DNA of 54,207 nucleotides, taken from positions 1-54,207 of the forward strand of contig JAFWVY010000027.1 of NCBI GenBank assembly GCA_017523725.1. The letters run 5' to 3'. Below, piece after piece: positions 1 to 7,521 of the stretch. Position numbers and translations under genes: made by a program. The notes beneath the pieces are model-generated. The model ran no database searches. It was not told the DNA's origin and saw nothing but the letters and a program-made list of their open reading frames with translations. Numbering within the stretch: position 1 is the stretch's first letter; each line of letters starts with the position of its first letter. This stretch comes from Bacteroidales bacterium. GTDB taxonomy: Bacteria > Bacteroidota > Bacteroidia > Bacteroidales > UBA4181.

Positions 1-165
1 AACAACAAAATCCTAAAAAACATTAGAAGCAATGAAAAAAGAGAAAAGCGGAAGCAGGCAGGGGCACAGCGCGCGCACGCGCGGGATCACGCGCGCGCGA
101 GGCAGTAAGGGTATATATAGGGATTTTTCCTGTTTTGTTGACACAGGCCCGGCACGGGGCGGTGA
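1..165. other. Leading non-coding stretch, prophage interior
   Basis: I see no convincing gene here. The stretch begins AT-rich, then has a strongly alternating purine-pyrimidine GC tract at about 68-102 (two CG/CA runs separated by ggat), then a TATATATA run near 112-119. An open frame crosses the region from position 32 but its N-terminal part has no recognisable protein character; only its end (from about 176) is informative and is listed separately as a methyltransferase remnant. Confidence 0.4.
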
Positions 166-175
166 CGGCAGCATC

Positions 176-279
176 AGGCTGCTCTACATCGACCTCTTCT
201 GCGGCGCCGGCGGAACGTCGACGGGTTCGACACGGTGAAGACGTTCGAGGAATACGACAGATATATAGCAAAGGAATAA
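176..279 (+). pseudogene. Remnant of a phage C5-cytosine DNA methyltransferase
   Basis: Codons 176-226 read RLLYIDLFCGAGGTSTG, which is the start of a DNA (cytosine-5) methyltransferase with SAM-binding motif I (DLFCGAGG). Directly after it the frame hits a TGA at 236-238, and no catalytic Pro-Cys motif or target-recognition domain follows. A second short frame starts at the junction (226-279, FDTVKTFEEYDRYIAKE then TAA), which looks like the tail of another gene. What is seen: motif I alone. Known: intact enzymes of this family have several hundred residues. Inferred: an internal deletion fused the methyltransferase start to the end of a neighbouring gene. Confidence 0.65.
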
Positions 280-308
280 TGACACTTTAACAAAAAAAAT
301 AGATTAAC

Positions 309-614
309 ATGGAAACAAACGAGATTTACAAGGACATCATCGGGCACAAGGTGCTGGTGAGGAGTGTTGAGGCCGGCGTGTATTTCGGAACGCTGGAAGC
401 CGTGGACGGGAAGGCCGTGCGCCTGACGGACGCGCGGAACATATGGCACTGGACGGGTGCGAACTGCCTTGCAGACATCGCCGAGAACGGCGTGACCGGC
501 GACAAGATATCGCGCACCGTCAGCTCCATCGTTCTGACCGGCGCGTGTCAGGTGTTGCCGCTGTCGGATGCAGCCATTGACAACCTCTATAAGCAGCCGG
601 TATGGACGCGGTGA
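309..614 (+). CDS. Small phage protein, DUF6948-like
   Basis: A 101-residue protein of unknown function. The pattern GVYFGTLEAVDGKAVRLTDARNI followed by W-x-W and ANCLADIAENGV fits, from memory, the DUF6948 family found in Bacteroidota phages; I could not search to confirm. No membrane segment, signal peptide or catalytic motif is visible. It overlaps the start of the glycine-repeat gene by 13 bp in another frame, so the two are probably translated together. My recollection is that these two families are neighbours in other Bacteroides phages, which supports both being real. Role unknown; an early or middle-phase accessory protein is most likely. Confidence 0.7.
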   Translation: METNEIYKDIIGHKVLVRSVEAGVYFGTLEAVDGKAVRLTDARNIWHWTGANCLADIAENGVTGDKISRTVSSIVLTGACQVLPLSDAAIDNLYKQPVWTR

Positions 615-1357
615 TGATAGACCGGTGGTTGAGCTACGGCCCCGGCAACGGCTGCGGCGACGGCTACGGCGACGGCTACGGCGACGGCAACGGCTCCGGC
701 TACGGCTGCGGCTACGGCGACGGCTACGGCGACGGCTCCGGCTCCGGCAACGGCTACGGCTGCGGCAACGGCTACGGCGACGGCCCCGGCAACGGCTGCG
801 GCTGCGGCGACGGCTGCAGCTCCGGCTCCGGCTACGGCTCCGGCTCCGGCTACGGCTACGGCGACGGCTACATAACAGAGATAGGAGGCCGCAAGGTATA
901 TCTGGTGGACGGCGTGCCGACCATCATCTACGCCATCAAGGGCGATGTCGCCAAGGCTGCGACGCTGCGCAACAATGTGGACATCGTGCCGTGCTACGTC
1001 GCCAAGTCGGGCGGATGCTTTGCCCACGGCGACACGCCGGCGGAGGCACTGCGCGATGCCGAGGACAAATACGCGGAGTCGCTGCCGGAGGAAGAGAGGG
1101 TGGCGAGGGTGTACGAGGCACACCCCGACTACGACGAAGAGGTGGGCAATGATGAACTGTTCCGGCTGCACCATCTGCTGACCGGCTCCTGCGAGTTCGG
1201 GCGTCGGGAATGGTGCCGGACGCACGGCATAGACCTCGGCGGCTGCATGACGATGCGCGAGTTCTGCCGTCTGACGGCGGATGCCTATGGTGGCCGTGTT
1301 ATCAAAATGCTCATTGAGAGATATGAACAAGAAAGAAGAACAAACGATGACCTTTGA
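602..1357 (+). CDS. Glycine-X repeat protein with conserved C-terminal domain
   Basis: A 251-residue phage protein in two parts. Residues about 12-90 alternate Gly with only Tyr, Asp, Asn, Ser, Cys or Pro, including six cysteines; residues about 91-251 form a normal-composition domain (ITEIGGRKVYLVDGVPTIIY, later GDTPAEAL, LLTGSCEFGRREWC and YGGRVIKMLIERY). I recognise the C-terminal pattern as recurring in Bacteroidota phages and genomes but know no function. The repeat could be a flexible or self-associating segment. It overlaps the preceding gene by 13 bp, and its end overlaps the next gene. The long reverse-strand reading frame opposite it is an artefact of the repeat. Confidence 0.8.
   Translation: MDAVMIDRWLSYGPGNGCGDGYGDGYGDGNGSGYGCGYGDGYGDGSGSGNGYGCGNGYGDGPGNGCGCGDGCSSGSGYGSGSGYGYGDGYITEIGGRKVYLVDGVPTIIYAIKGDVAKAATLRNNVDIVPCYVAKSGGCFAHGDTPAEALRDAEDKYAESLPEEERVARVYEAHPDYDEEVGNDELFRLHHLLTGSCEFGRREWCRTHGIDLGGCMTMREFCRLTADAYGGRVIKMLIERYEQERRTNDDL
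635..871 (+). repeat. In-frame GGC-NNC codon repeat array
   Basis: About 79 codons in which every second codon is GGC and the codons between are only TAC, GAC, AAC, TCC, TGC or CCC, with one break (TGC AGC TCC near 823). Longer units such as GGCTACGGCGACGGC recur several times. Such arrays can change length by slippage or recombination without frameshifts because the unit is a multiple of three. Confidence 0.9.
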
Positions 1358-1682
1358 GATACAGGCAACGCCCGAAATTCGCAAGGCGATTGAAAACCTA
1401 TTGATGGATGCTGAAGATGCGCCATTCGTATTGTATGGCAAAGACAAATGCGGTGGGATGCACCCTATTGCAAACCTCACCAAGCATCCGGACTGTCCGG
1501 ACGGTTGGTTTGATGAAATCATAGAAAGTCGATGGACTGTCCGGAAAGAACTTATCGACAAGGCCGAAGAGTGGCTGAAGGCTAATGTGGAAACGTATCT
1601 GTATCTGTATCTGACATGGAACGATAGCCTGCGATGCAGTGGTAAGATGATTGAAGACTTTCGCAAAGCAATGGTGGAATGA
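1347..1682 (+). CDS. Hypothetical phage protein
   Basis: A protein of 111 residues if started at ATG 1347 (MTFEIQATPEIRK); ATG 1323 in the same frame would add eight residues (MNKKEEQT). I prefer 1347 because a purine-rich stretch lies just upstream and the overlap with the upstream gene is then only 11 bp. No family recognised. It has an acidic, helical N-terminal part, a central KCGGMHPIANLTKHPDCPDGWF segment that is probably compact, and a C-terminal helix. Base composition is lower in GC than its neighbours, so it may be a recent arrival in the module. The next gene starts inside its stop (ATGA at 1679). Confidence 0.6.
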   Translation: MTFEIQATPEIRKAIENLLMDAEDAPFVLYGKDKCGGMHPIANLTKHPDCPDGWFDEIIESRWTVRKELIDKAEEWLKANVETYLYLYLTWNDSLRCSGKMIEDFRKAMVE

Positions 1683-2146
1683 CGATGGCAAGCTCAGAGG
1701 CACAGAAGGAGTACTACCGCCGGTACTATGAGGCGCACCGTGAGGCGATACTGGCGCAGCAGAAGGCCTACCGCTCGACCGTCGGCGAAGACGGCCTGAC
1801 ACCGTGGCAGCGCCGATACCGGAAACGCCGGGAGGAGATCCTGGGACGACAGAAGGCTCTCAGGGCCGCCGGCCGAAGCCGCGAGAAAGCCGAGAAAGGA
1901 GGCCGGAAGGTCCCTGTCGCCGGAAAGCCGGAAAGGAAGGTGCTGCGGCAGCCGACAGGCGGCCTCCGCACAAGGGGCCGCGTATGCACCGACTGCGCTT
2001 ACTATCTGGTAAACCCGACGTGCAGCGAGAGCTTCTTCCGGGTGATCAGCCGCGGCGTCAGGATAGCAGAGACATGTGTCAACTACAAGGCACGGGAGCG
2101 GAAGGATGCCTGTTCCCGGGCCGCCATTAAAACGGTTACAGAATGA
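1679..2146 (+). CDS. Basic protein with a C4 zinc-type motif
   Basis: A 155-residue protein of unknown function. Residues 1-90 are highly basic and helical (repeated Tyr/Arg: EYYRRYYEAHREAILAQQKA), typical of nucleic-acid-binding tails. The C-terminal third holds four cysteines, CTDC, then PTC, then ETC, spaced like a small zinc-binding module. It overlaps the previous gene by 4 bp (ATGA) and the following nuclease gene by 4 bp, so it is translationally coupled to a nuclease-helicase pair; a DNA-related role is a reasonable guess. No HNH catalytic residues are visible. Confidence 0.7.
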   Translation: MTMASSEAQKEYYRRYYEAHREAILAQQKAYRSTVGEDGLTPWQRRYRKRREEILGRQKALRAAGRSREKAEKGGRKVPVAGKPERKVLRQPTGGLRTRGRVCTDCAYYLVNPTCSESFFRVISRGVRIAETCVNYKARERKDACSRAAIKTVTE

Positions 2147-2454
2147 AGCCGGTCCTGAGACATGCGGATGTGTCCGAGAAGGCCCTGGAGGCCTACCTGG
2201 CGCGCAGGGTGCGCGCCCTGGGCGGCGTGTGCATCAAGTATGCCAACGCGGCCGAGGCGGGCTATCCCGACCGTGTGGCGCTGCTGCCGGGCGGCGTCAC
2301 CGTCTGGGTGGAGCTCAAGAGCCGCGGGTGCCGCCCGCGCATCCTCCAGGAGATGCGCCACCGGCAGATGCGCCGTCTGGGGCACCGGGTGGCCGTGTGC
2401 GACAGCCGCGAGGCCATAGACGCGCTGCTGGCAGCGGAGGAGGCCGCGCGATGA
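2143..2454 (+). CDS. VRR-NUC domain nuclease
   Basis: A 103-residue stand-alone VRR-NUC protein of the PD-(D/E)XK nuclease fold. Visible signature: an N-terminal helix with Glu12 and Glu16 (SEKALEAYL), GG at 27-28, GYPDR with Asp43, and VELK with Glu57 and Lys59 as the catalytic E-x-K. The size is normal for phage versions. In phages this family lies beside SNF2-type helicases, as here, and is thought to cut branched or replicating DNA; in eukaryotes the same domain is in FAN1. It starts in the stop of the upstream gene and its stop overlaps the helicase start (ATGA at 2451), so the nuclease and helicase are very probably made together. Confidence 0.88.
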   Translation: MKPVLRHADVSEKALEAYLARRVRALGGVCIKYANAAEAGYPDRVALLPGGVTVWVELKSRGCRPRILQEMRHRQMRRLGHRVAVCDSREAIDALLAAEEAAR

Positions 2455-3845
2455 GATACACGCCCTACGCCTACCAGGACGCCGCCACGCGGTGGATCCT
2501 GGAGCACCCGCGCTGCGGCCTGTTCCTCGACATGGGACTGGGCAAGACCGTTATCACCCTGACGGCCGTGCGCGCCCTGATGGACGACTGCGAGGTTGAG
2601 CGGACACTGGTGGTGGCGCCGAAGAAGGTGGCCGAGGCGACGTGGACGGCCGAGGCGGACAAGTGGGACCACCTGCGAGGCCTGCGCACGGTGCTGGTCG
2701 CCGGCACGGAGAAGCAGCGTCTCAGGGCGCTGGACACCCCCGCCGACGTGTATGTCATCGGGCGCGACAGCTTCGTGTGGCTCAGCGGCCTCTACGGGGG
2801 CATGCTGCCGTTCGACATGCTGGTCATCGACGAGCTCACGGGGTTCAAGTCGCCGAAGTCGCAGCGCTTCAAGGCCATGCGCCTGTCAACGCCATCGGTC
2901 GGCCGCGTCGTGGGGCTGACGGGATCGCCGGCGCCAAACGGGCTGCAGGACCTGTGGGCGCAGATATACTGCCTCGACATGGGCGAACGCCTGGGACGGT
3001 CCGTGACGCGCTACCGCGAGAAATATTTCGACCAGCACCGCTGGAACAACATCGTGGTGCGCTGCGTCATCCGTCCCGGGTGCGAGCGGATCATCCGCGA
3101 CAGGATAGCGGACATATGCCTGAGCATGCGCGCCGAGGACTATCTGCAGCTGCCGGCGATGATGGTGCACACGGTACCGGTGCGCCTGCCCGCGGCCGTG
3201 AGGGAGCGCTATGCGCGCTTCGAGCGGGAACGCGTGCTGGAGTTTCTGCGCGAACACGAGGGCGAGCCCGCCCATGTGCTGGCCGGATCCGCCGCCGGCC
3301 TCATGAACAAGCTGAGCCAGTTCGCCAACGGCGCCGTGTACGACGAGGCGCATGAGGCACACGAGGTTCACGGCGAGAAGCTGGACCGCCTGGCGGAGAT
3401 CGTCGAGGGCGCCGCGGGCGGCGGCGTGCTGGTGTTCTACCAGTACCGCCACGACGCCGACAGGATCATGCGACGGCTGAAGGACGTGCGCACGGAGGTC
3501 TATGAGGGCCCGCGGCAGCTGGAGGACTGGAACGGGGGCCGCATCGGCGTCCTGCTGGCCCATCCCGCCAGCACGGCCTACGGCCTCAACATGCAGCAGG
3601 GCGGGCACTACATCGTCTGGTTCGGCACCGGGTGGAACCTGGAGCTGTACCAGCAGGCCAACGCGCGGCTGCACCGGCAGGGACAGCGCTGCCCGGTGAC
3701 GGTATACAACCTGCTGTGCGAGGGCACGGTGGACGAGAGGGCCTGGGCCGCCCTGGAGAGCAAGAAGGGCGTGCAGCAGGCGCTGCTCGACAGCCTCGCC
3801 TGCCTGGCAGGTCTCTACACGAAGAGCAAACCAAAAACGACATAA
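2451..3845 (+). CDS. SNF2/DEAD-type DNA helicase
   Basis: A 464-residue superfamily 2 helicase. The in-frame ATG at 2451 overlaps the nuclease stop and gives the expected start (MRYTPYAYQ, with Gln9 as the Q motif). Walker A is MGLGKT at about 28-33, Walker B is VIDE at 125-128 (DEL in place of DEAD/DEAH), motif III is TGSPAPN, and the second RecA-like domain ends with QANARLHRQGQ (motif VI, arginine finger region). Architecture and length match short phage SNF2 helicases rather than chromatin remodellers. With the coupled VRR-NUC nuclease it probably acts in phage DNA replication or recombination. An open frame continues upstream to 2076 but overlaps the nuclease gene and is not real. Confidence 0.9.
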   Translation: MRYTPYAYQDAATRWILEHPRCGLFLDMGLGKTVITLTAVRALMDDCEVERTLVVAPKKVAEATWTAEADKWDHLRGLRTVLVAGTEKQRLRALDTPADVYVIGRDSFVWLSGLYGGMLPFDMLVIDELTGFKSPKSQRFKAMRLSTPSVGRVVGLTGSPAPNGLQDLWAQIYCLDMGERLGRSVTRYREKYFDQHRWNNIVVRCVIRPGCERIIRDRIADICLSMRAEDYLQLPAMMVHTVPVRLPAAVRERYARFERERVLEFLREHEGEPAHVLAGSAAGLMNKLSQFANGAVYDEAHEAHEVHGEKLDRLAEIVEGAAGGGVLVFYQYRHDADRIMRRLKDVRTEVYEGPRQLEDWNGGRIGVLLAHPASTAYGLNMQQGGHYIVWFGTGWNLELYQQANARLHRQGQRCPVTVYNLLCEGTVDERAWAALESKKGVQQALLDSLACLAGLYTKSKPKTT

Positions 3846-3847
3846 CG

Positions 3848-4156
3848 ATGGAAACCTGTAATGTTCACCCGGAAGAGATCCTGGCACATGTCGCCGACGC
3901 CGCGGGCCTGACCGTGGAAGAGGTGCTTCTGCACACAAGGCGGCGCTATGCGACGGACTGTCTCGCCGTGGCGGCCTTCCTGATGCGCCGGGAAGGATAC
4001 AGCCTCACACGCATAGGCGCAGCGCTGAGGCGGCATCATGCGACCGTGCTGTTCGCCCTGCGCAAGGTGGACTGCGCGCTGCGGGTGCGCCGCGGTTACG
4101 AAGGGCTCATCCGGCTGCTGGAACGCGCCGGCGGGGATGATTTTATCAACAACTGA
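3848..4156 (+). CDS. Stand-alone DnaA domain IV-like DNA-binding protein
   Basis: A 102-residue protein. Residues about 5-75 resemble the C-terminal DNA-binding domain (domain IV) of the replication initiator DnaA: a first helix (HPEEILAHVADAAGL), TRRRYATDCLAVAAFLMRRE, then the helix-turn-helix and signature RHHATVLFALRKV at 62-74. DnaA proper has R-D-H-T-T-V at the signature; here Asp is replaced by His and the first Thr by Ala, so sequence preference may differ. No ATPase domain is present. It lies 2 bp after the helicase and before a promoter for the packaging genes, so it could be a replication factor or a late-gene regulator. Three perfect DnaA boxes occur in this prophage (listed separately). 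Confidence 0.8.
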   Translation: METCNVHPEEILAHVADAAGLTVEEVLLHTRRRYATDCLAVAAFLMRREGYSLTRIGAALRRHHATVLFALRKVDCALRVRRGYEGLIRLLERAGGDDFINN

Positions 4157-4179
4157 TTATAAAACAATCATACTGCCGC

Positions 4180-4187
4180 TATATTTG
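4180..4187 (+). promoter_or_regulatory. Predicted promoter for packaging/late operon
   Basis: TATATTTG fits the Bacteroidota -7 box TAnnTTTG exactly, inside the only sizeable AT-rich gap between the DnaA-like gene and the small terminase. A clear -33 TTTG is not present at 19-21 bp upstream, so a phage activator may be needed. The start site would fall near 4192, about 36 bp before the terminase small-subunit ATG. Confidence 0.5.
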
Positions 4188-4227
4188 CCTATGCCACAAA
4201 AAGAAAATAAAAAATGAGGATTCTCCC

Positions 4228-4647
4228 ATGAACAACGGAAACCTGAAACCGAAGACGAGCGACCAGGACCGGGAGGAGGCCCGGCGGAACGGCAGGAAGG
4301 GCGGCATAGCCAGCGGCGCGGCACGGCGTGACAAGCGCAACTTCCGCGAGACCCTCGAGGCCATCCTGTCCCGGCCCAACAGGGACCGGAGCGGTGATCC
4401 CGTGGTCTCTCCCGTCACGGGCAAGCCCATGAGCGTCCGCGAGAGCATCATCATGCAGACCATAGCCGCCGCCATGAAGGGCAACATCAGGGCGGTGAAC
4501 ACCATTCTCGACGTGCTGGGCGAGCGCACCATACGGCAGGAGCTGACCGGCGGCCTCGACGTCAGGTGCACGCACTATGACAACATGAAGGATGATGAGC
4601 TGAAGGCGGAGGCCGCGAGGCTCAAGGAAATCATCGACAACGCATGA
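4228..4647 (+). CDS. terS: Probable terminase small subunit
   Basis: A 139-residue protein directly upstream of, and overlapping by 4 bp, the large terminase. The N-terminus has the basic ARRNGRKGGIASGAARRDKR segment (KGG-type motif) common in small terminases of Bacteroidota phages; the rest is helical (ESIIMQTIAAAMKGNIRAVNTILDVLG), consistent with an oligomerising DNA-recognition subunit that selects the packaging site. Assignment rests on position, size and this motif; sequence conservation in this family is weak. Confidence 0.75.
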   Translation: MNNGNLKPKTSDQDREEARRNGRKGGIASGAARRDKRNFRETLEAILSRPNRDRSGDPVVSPVTGKPMSVRESIIMQTIAAAMKGNIRAVNTILDVLGERTIRQELTGGLDVRCTHYDNMKDDELKAEAARLKEIIDNA

Positions 4648-6101
4648 AAGCACGCGAGTCGGCCGAACGAATGCGCGAGATGGCGGCGCGGGTGGCGGGG
4701 ACGAGCCTCCCGGCCTTCCTGTGCTTTACCAACGCCGCATACCGCCTGGAATGGTTCCACCGGCTCATCGCGGAGAAATGCCAGGCACTGCTCGAGGGCC
4801 GGCTCGCCACCTCCAAGCTGATGATCTTCGTGCCGCCGCAGCACGGCAAGTCGGAGATCGTCAGCCGCAAGTTCCCCGCCTGGGCCCTGGGCGTCAACCC
4901 GCTGCTGAAGATCGTCGGCACGTCGTATTCGGCGGACCTCGCCCAGCAGTTCAGCCGTGCCATACAGCGCACCATCGACAGCACGGAATATGCGGAGGTG
5001 TTTCCGGGCACCTTCCTCAACGGCCAGCGTGCGGCACCGGGCGTGCAGGGCGGTTGGATCCGCAACGCGGACCAGTTCGAGACGGTGGGCTTCGGCGGGT
5101 TCTACAAAGCCGTCGGCGTGGGCGGGTCCCTGACGGGCACGCCCGCCGACCTGGGCATCATCGACGACCCCATCAAGGACGCCCTGGAGGCCAGCTCGGA
5201 GACCTACCGCAACCGTGTGTGGGAGTGGTACACGGATGTGTTCCTCACGCGTCTGCACAACAGCTCCCGGCAGATCCTCATACAGACGCGCTGGCACACG
5301 GACGACCTTGCGGGGCGGCTGCTCGAGAGGGAGTGCGACAGCTGGACGGTGGTCAGCATACCCGCCATCAGGGAGGACAGGACGATGAAGGAGGACCCCC
5401 GCGAGATCGGCGGGGCCCTGTGGGAGGAGCGGCACAGCCGGGAGCGGCTGCTGGAGATAGAGCAGCGCTCGCCCCGCACCTTCGCGGCCCTCTACCAGCA
5501 GCGGCCGACCATCCAGGGCGGCAACATCATAAGGCGCGACTGGTTCCGCCATGTCAGTCTGTCGGACTTCAGGCGGAGACACACAGGCGAGCCCGTCGTG
5601 TTCTTCATCGACACGGCCTACACGGACAGGTCGGACAACGACCCGACGGGCATCATCGCGACGTGCCGGATCGGCGACGACCTGTACGTCACGCATGCGC
5701 ACAAGGTCCTGATGCGCTTTCCGGATCTGCTGCGCTTCCTGCCGGAGTATGTGCGCGAGCACGGCTACACCGTCCGCTCGACCATACGCATCGAACCGAA
5801 GGCGAACGGCCTGTCCGTCATCGACCAGATGAAGGATACGACGGGCCTGAACGTGACGCAGACGCCCAGCCCCAGGGACAGCAAGGAGACGCGCCTCAAC
5901 GCCGCCTCCCCGACCGTGGAGTGCGGGCGCGTGGTGCTCGTCGACGGCGCCTGGAACGAGATGTTCGTCGAGGAGGTGTGCGGATTCCCGAGCAAGCCCC
6001 ACGACGAGTTTGTCGACGTGCTGTGCTACGCCATCGACTATCATCTCTTCAGCCAGTTCAGGCCGATAGACCTGAGCCGTCTGTCACGCATAGTATATTA
6101 A
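4644..6101 (+). CDS. terL: Terminase large subunit (DNA packaging ATPase/nuclease)
   Basis: A 485-residue TerL, normal length. The ATPase domain shows Walker A PPQHGKS at 64-70, Walker B LGIIDD ending at Asp174-Asp175, and the coupling region ILIQTRWHTDD. The C-terminal nuclease (RNase H-like) domain begins with VFFIDTAY (Asp323 as first metal ligand) and ends with an HDEFVDVLCYAIDY segment supplying later acidic ligands. It cuts concatemeric DNA and drives it into the prohead through the portal. It overlaps terS by 4 bp and is 19 bp before the portal gene. All key residues are present. Confidence 0.95.
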   Translation: MKARESAERMREMAARVAGTSLPAFLCFTNAAYRLEWFHRLIAEKCQALLEGRLATSKLMIFVPPQHGKSEIVSRKFPAWALGVNPLLKIVGTSYSADLAQQFSRAIQRTIDSTEYAEVFPGTFLNGQRAAPGVQGGWIRNADQFETVGFGGFYKAVGVGGSLTGTPADLGIIDDPIKDALEASSETYRNRVWEWYTDVFLTRLHNSSRQILIQTRWHTDDLAGRLLERECDSWTVVSIPAIREDRTMKEDPREIGGALWEERHSRERLLEIEQRSPRTFAALYQQRPTIQGGNIIRRDWFRHVSLSDFRRRHTGEPVVFFIDTAYTDRSDNDPTGIIATCRIGDDLYVTHAHKVLMRFPDLLRFLPEYVREHGYTVRSTIRIEPKANGLSVIDQMKDTTGLNVTQTPSPRDSKETRLNAASPTVECGRVVLVDGAWNEMFVEEVCGFPSKPHDEFVDVLCYAIDYHLFSQFRPIDLSRLSRIVY

Positions 6102-6120
6102 CAACTAAATACCTTTCAGA

Positions 6121-7518
6121 ATGCCAAACATCAACGAAATCATCGGCTCGGCGACGATGTCACCCGCCGACCAGATCCTCGCCCTCAAGGAAAAGCCCGT
6201 CCGCATCCCGCCGTGGTTCGGCCAGGGAGGGCTGTTCAACGAGTATGACCCGATGCAGCACCCCGTCATGCAAAAGAGCATCTACCCGGATGCCGTCCGG
6301 CCCGACGGAGGCCTCGAGAAGGTCACGCGCATCACATACGACCTGCAGCGTCTCGCGACGAAGCGCATGACGGAGCTTGTCTGCGGCATCCCCGTCCGCC
6401 GGGTCTTCCGGCCTCAGAACGACAGGCAGGCGGAGGTCGCCAAATGGCTGGAGGCCATCTTCACCAGGAACCGCATCGACAGCGTTAACATCGAGCGCTG
6501 CAACATGCTGTTTGCCGGCTGCGAGGTAATGACCCTGTGGTATGCCGTCGAGAGTGCCAACAACCTGTACGGCTTCGACAGCCGGCTGAAGCTCCGCTGC
6601 CGCAACTTCTCACCGATGCTCGGCGACGGCCTGTATCCGATGTTCGACGAGTACGGTGACATGGTCGCCATGTCCGTCGAATACACGCGCAAGGTCGGAG
6701 GGCAGCCCGTGGTATACTTCGACACCTACACGGCGGACCGCCACGTCAAGTACAGCAACGCCGGGGGCGACTTCGCGATTGTCGAGGACGAGCACATCAC
6801 CGTAGGCAAGATTCCCGCCGTGTATTGCTACCGTCCCACGCCGATCTGGGAGAGCACCTCCGACATCGTGTATGAGATGGAGTGGGCCATGTCGCGCAAC
6901 GGCAACTACCTCCGCCGCAACAGCAAGCCGCTGTTCGTGGTCTTCGCCGACGAACAGATACGGTACGGCGACGAGAAGGACGAGAAGAAGGAGTTCCGTG
7001 CCGTGCTGCAGTACCCGAAGGGGAGCACGGCGCAGTACGTCACCTGGCAGCAGGCCGTCGAGAACCTGAAGTTCCATACCTCGGAGCTCCGGCAGACGTT
7101 CTTCACGCAGCTGCAGCTTCCCGACTGGAGCTACGAGAAGATGTCGCAGCAGGCCCTGTCCGGCGAGAGCCGCAAGCAGCTGTTCATCGACTGCCAGCTG
7201 AAGGTGAAGGACGAGAGCGGCCGGCTCCTGGAATATTTCGACAGGGAGGTCAACGTCGTGAAGGCGTTCCTCAAGGCAGCGTGCCCGTCGGGCTACGAGG
7301 CGGATATCGACGCGCTCCCCTTCGAGGTCGAGATCACGCCGTTCACCGTCGACGACGACAAGGATACGATCAACAACCTGATGACGGCCAACGGCGGCCG
7401 GCCGCTGATGTCGCAGCGCGAAAGCATCGAGCAGCTGGGCTGGTCGAACGACGTCGAGAAGACGATGAAAGAGATTGCGGATGACGAGAAGGGCGACGCC
7501 TTCGAGCAGTACGAATAA
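6121..7518 (+). CDS. Portal protein (SPP1 gp6-like)
   Basis: A 465-residue portal protein forming the ring at the capsid vertex through which DNA passes. The evidence is its place between TerL and MuF, its length, and typical portal features: an N-terminal part with QKSIYPDAVRPDGG, then RLATKRMTELVCGIPV, a long central stem/wing region with NGNYLRRNSKP, and an acidic C-terminus (ADDEKGDAFEQYE). The gene ends 3 bp before the MuF gene. The fold is inferred from context and general resemblance rather than a single diagnostic motif. Confidence 0.85.
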   Translation: MPNINEIIGSATMSPADQILALKEKPVRIPPWFGQGGLFNEYDPMQHPVMQKSIYPDAVRPDGGLEKVTRITYDLQRLATKRMTELVCGIPVRRVFRPQNDRQAEVAKWLEAIFTRNRIDSVNIERCNMLFAGCEVMTLWYAVESANNLYGFDSRLKLRCRNFSPMLGDGLYPMFDEYGDMVAMSVEYTRKVGGQPVVYFDTYTADRHVKYSNAGGDFAIVEDEHITVGKIPAVYCYRPTPIWESTSDIVYEMEWAMSRNGNYLRRNSKPLFVVFADEQIRYGDEKDEKKEFRAVLQYPKGSTAQYVTWQQAVENLKFHTSELRQTFFTQLQLPDWSYEKMSQQALSGESRKQLFIDCQLKVKDESGRLLEYFDREVNVVKAFLKAACPSGYEADIDALPFEVEITPFTVDDDKDTINNLMTANGGRPLMSQRESIEQLGWSNDVEKTMKEIADDEKGDAFEQYE

Positions 7519-7521
7519 GCC

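Noticed and set aside
635..871. GGC-NNC pattern as a diversity-generating retroelement variable region (adenine mutagenesis of AAC codons)
   Set aside because: No reverse transcriptase or template repeat is in the window, and the partner codons are limited to six types instead of the broad set that random change at adenines would give. Low-complexity selection explains it better.
635..871. Repeat array as CRISPR
   Set aside because: No spacers: the units are contiguous three-base multiples in a coding frame.
587..1666. Long reverse-strand frame rich in Ala-Val opposite the Gly repeat gene
   Set aside because: It is the complement of the codon repeat and has no natural protein features outside the repeat.
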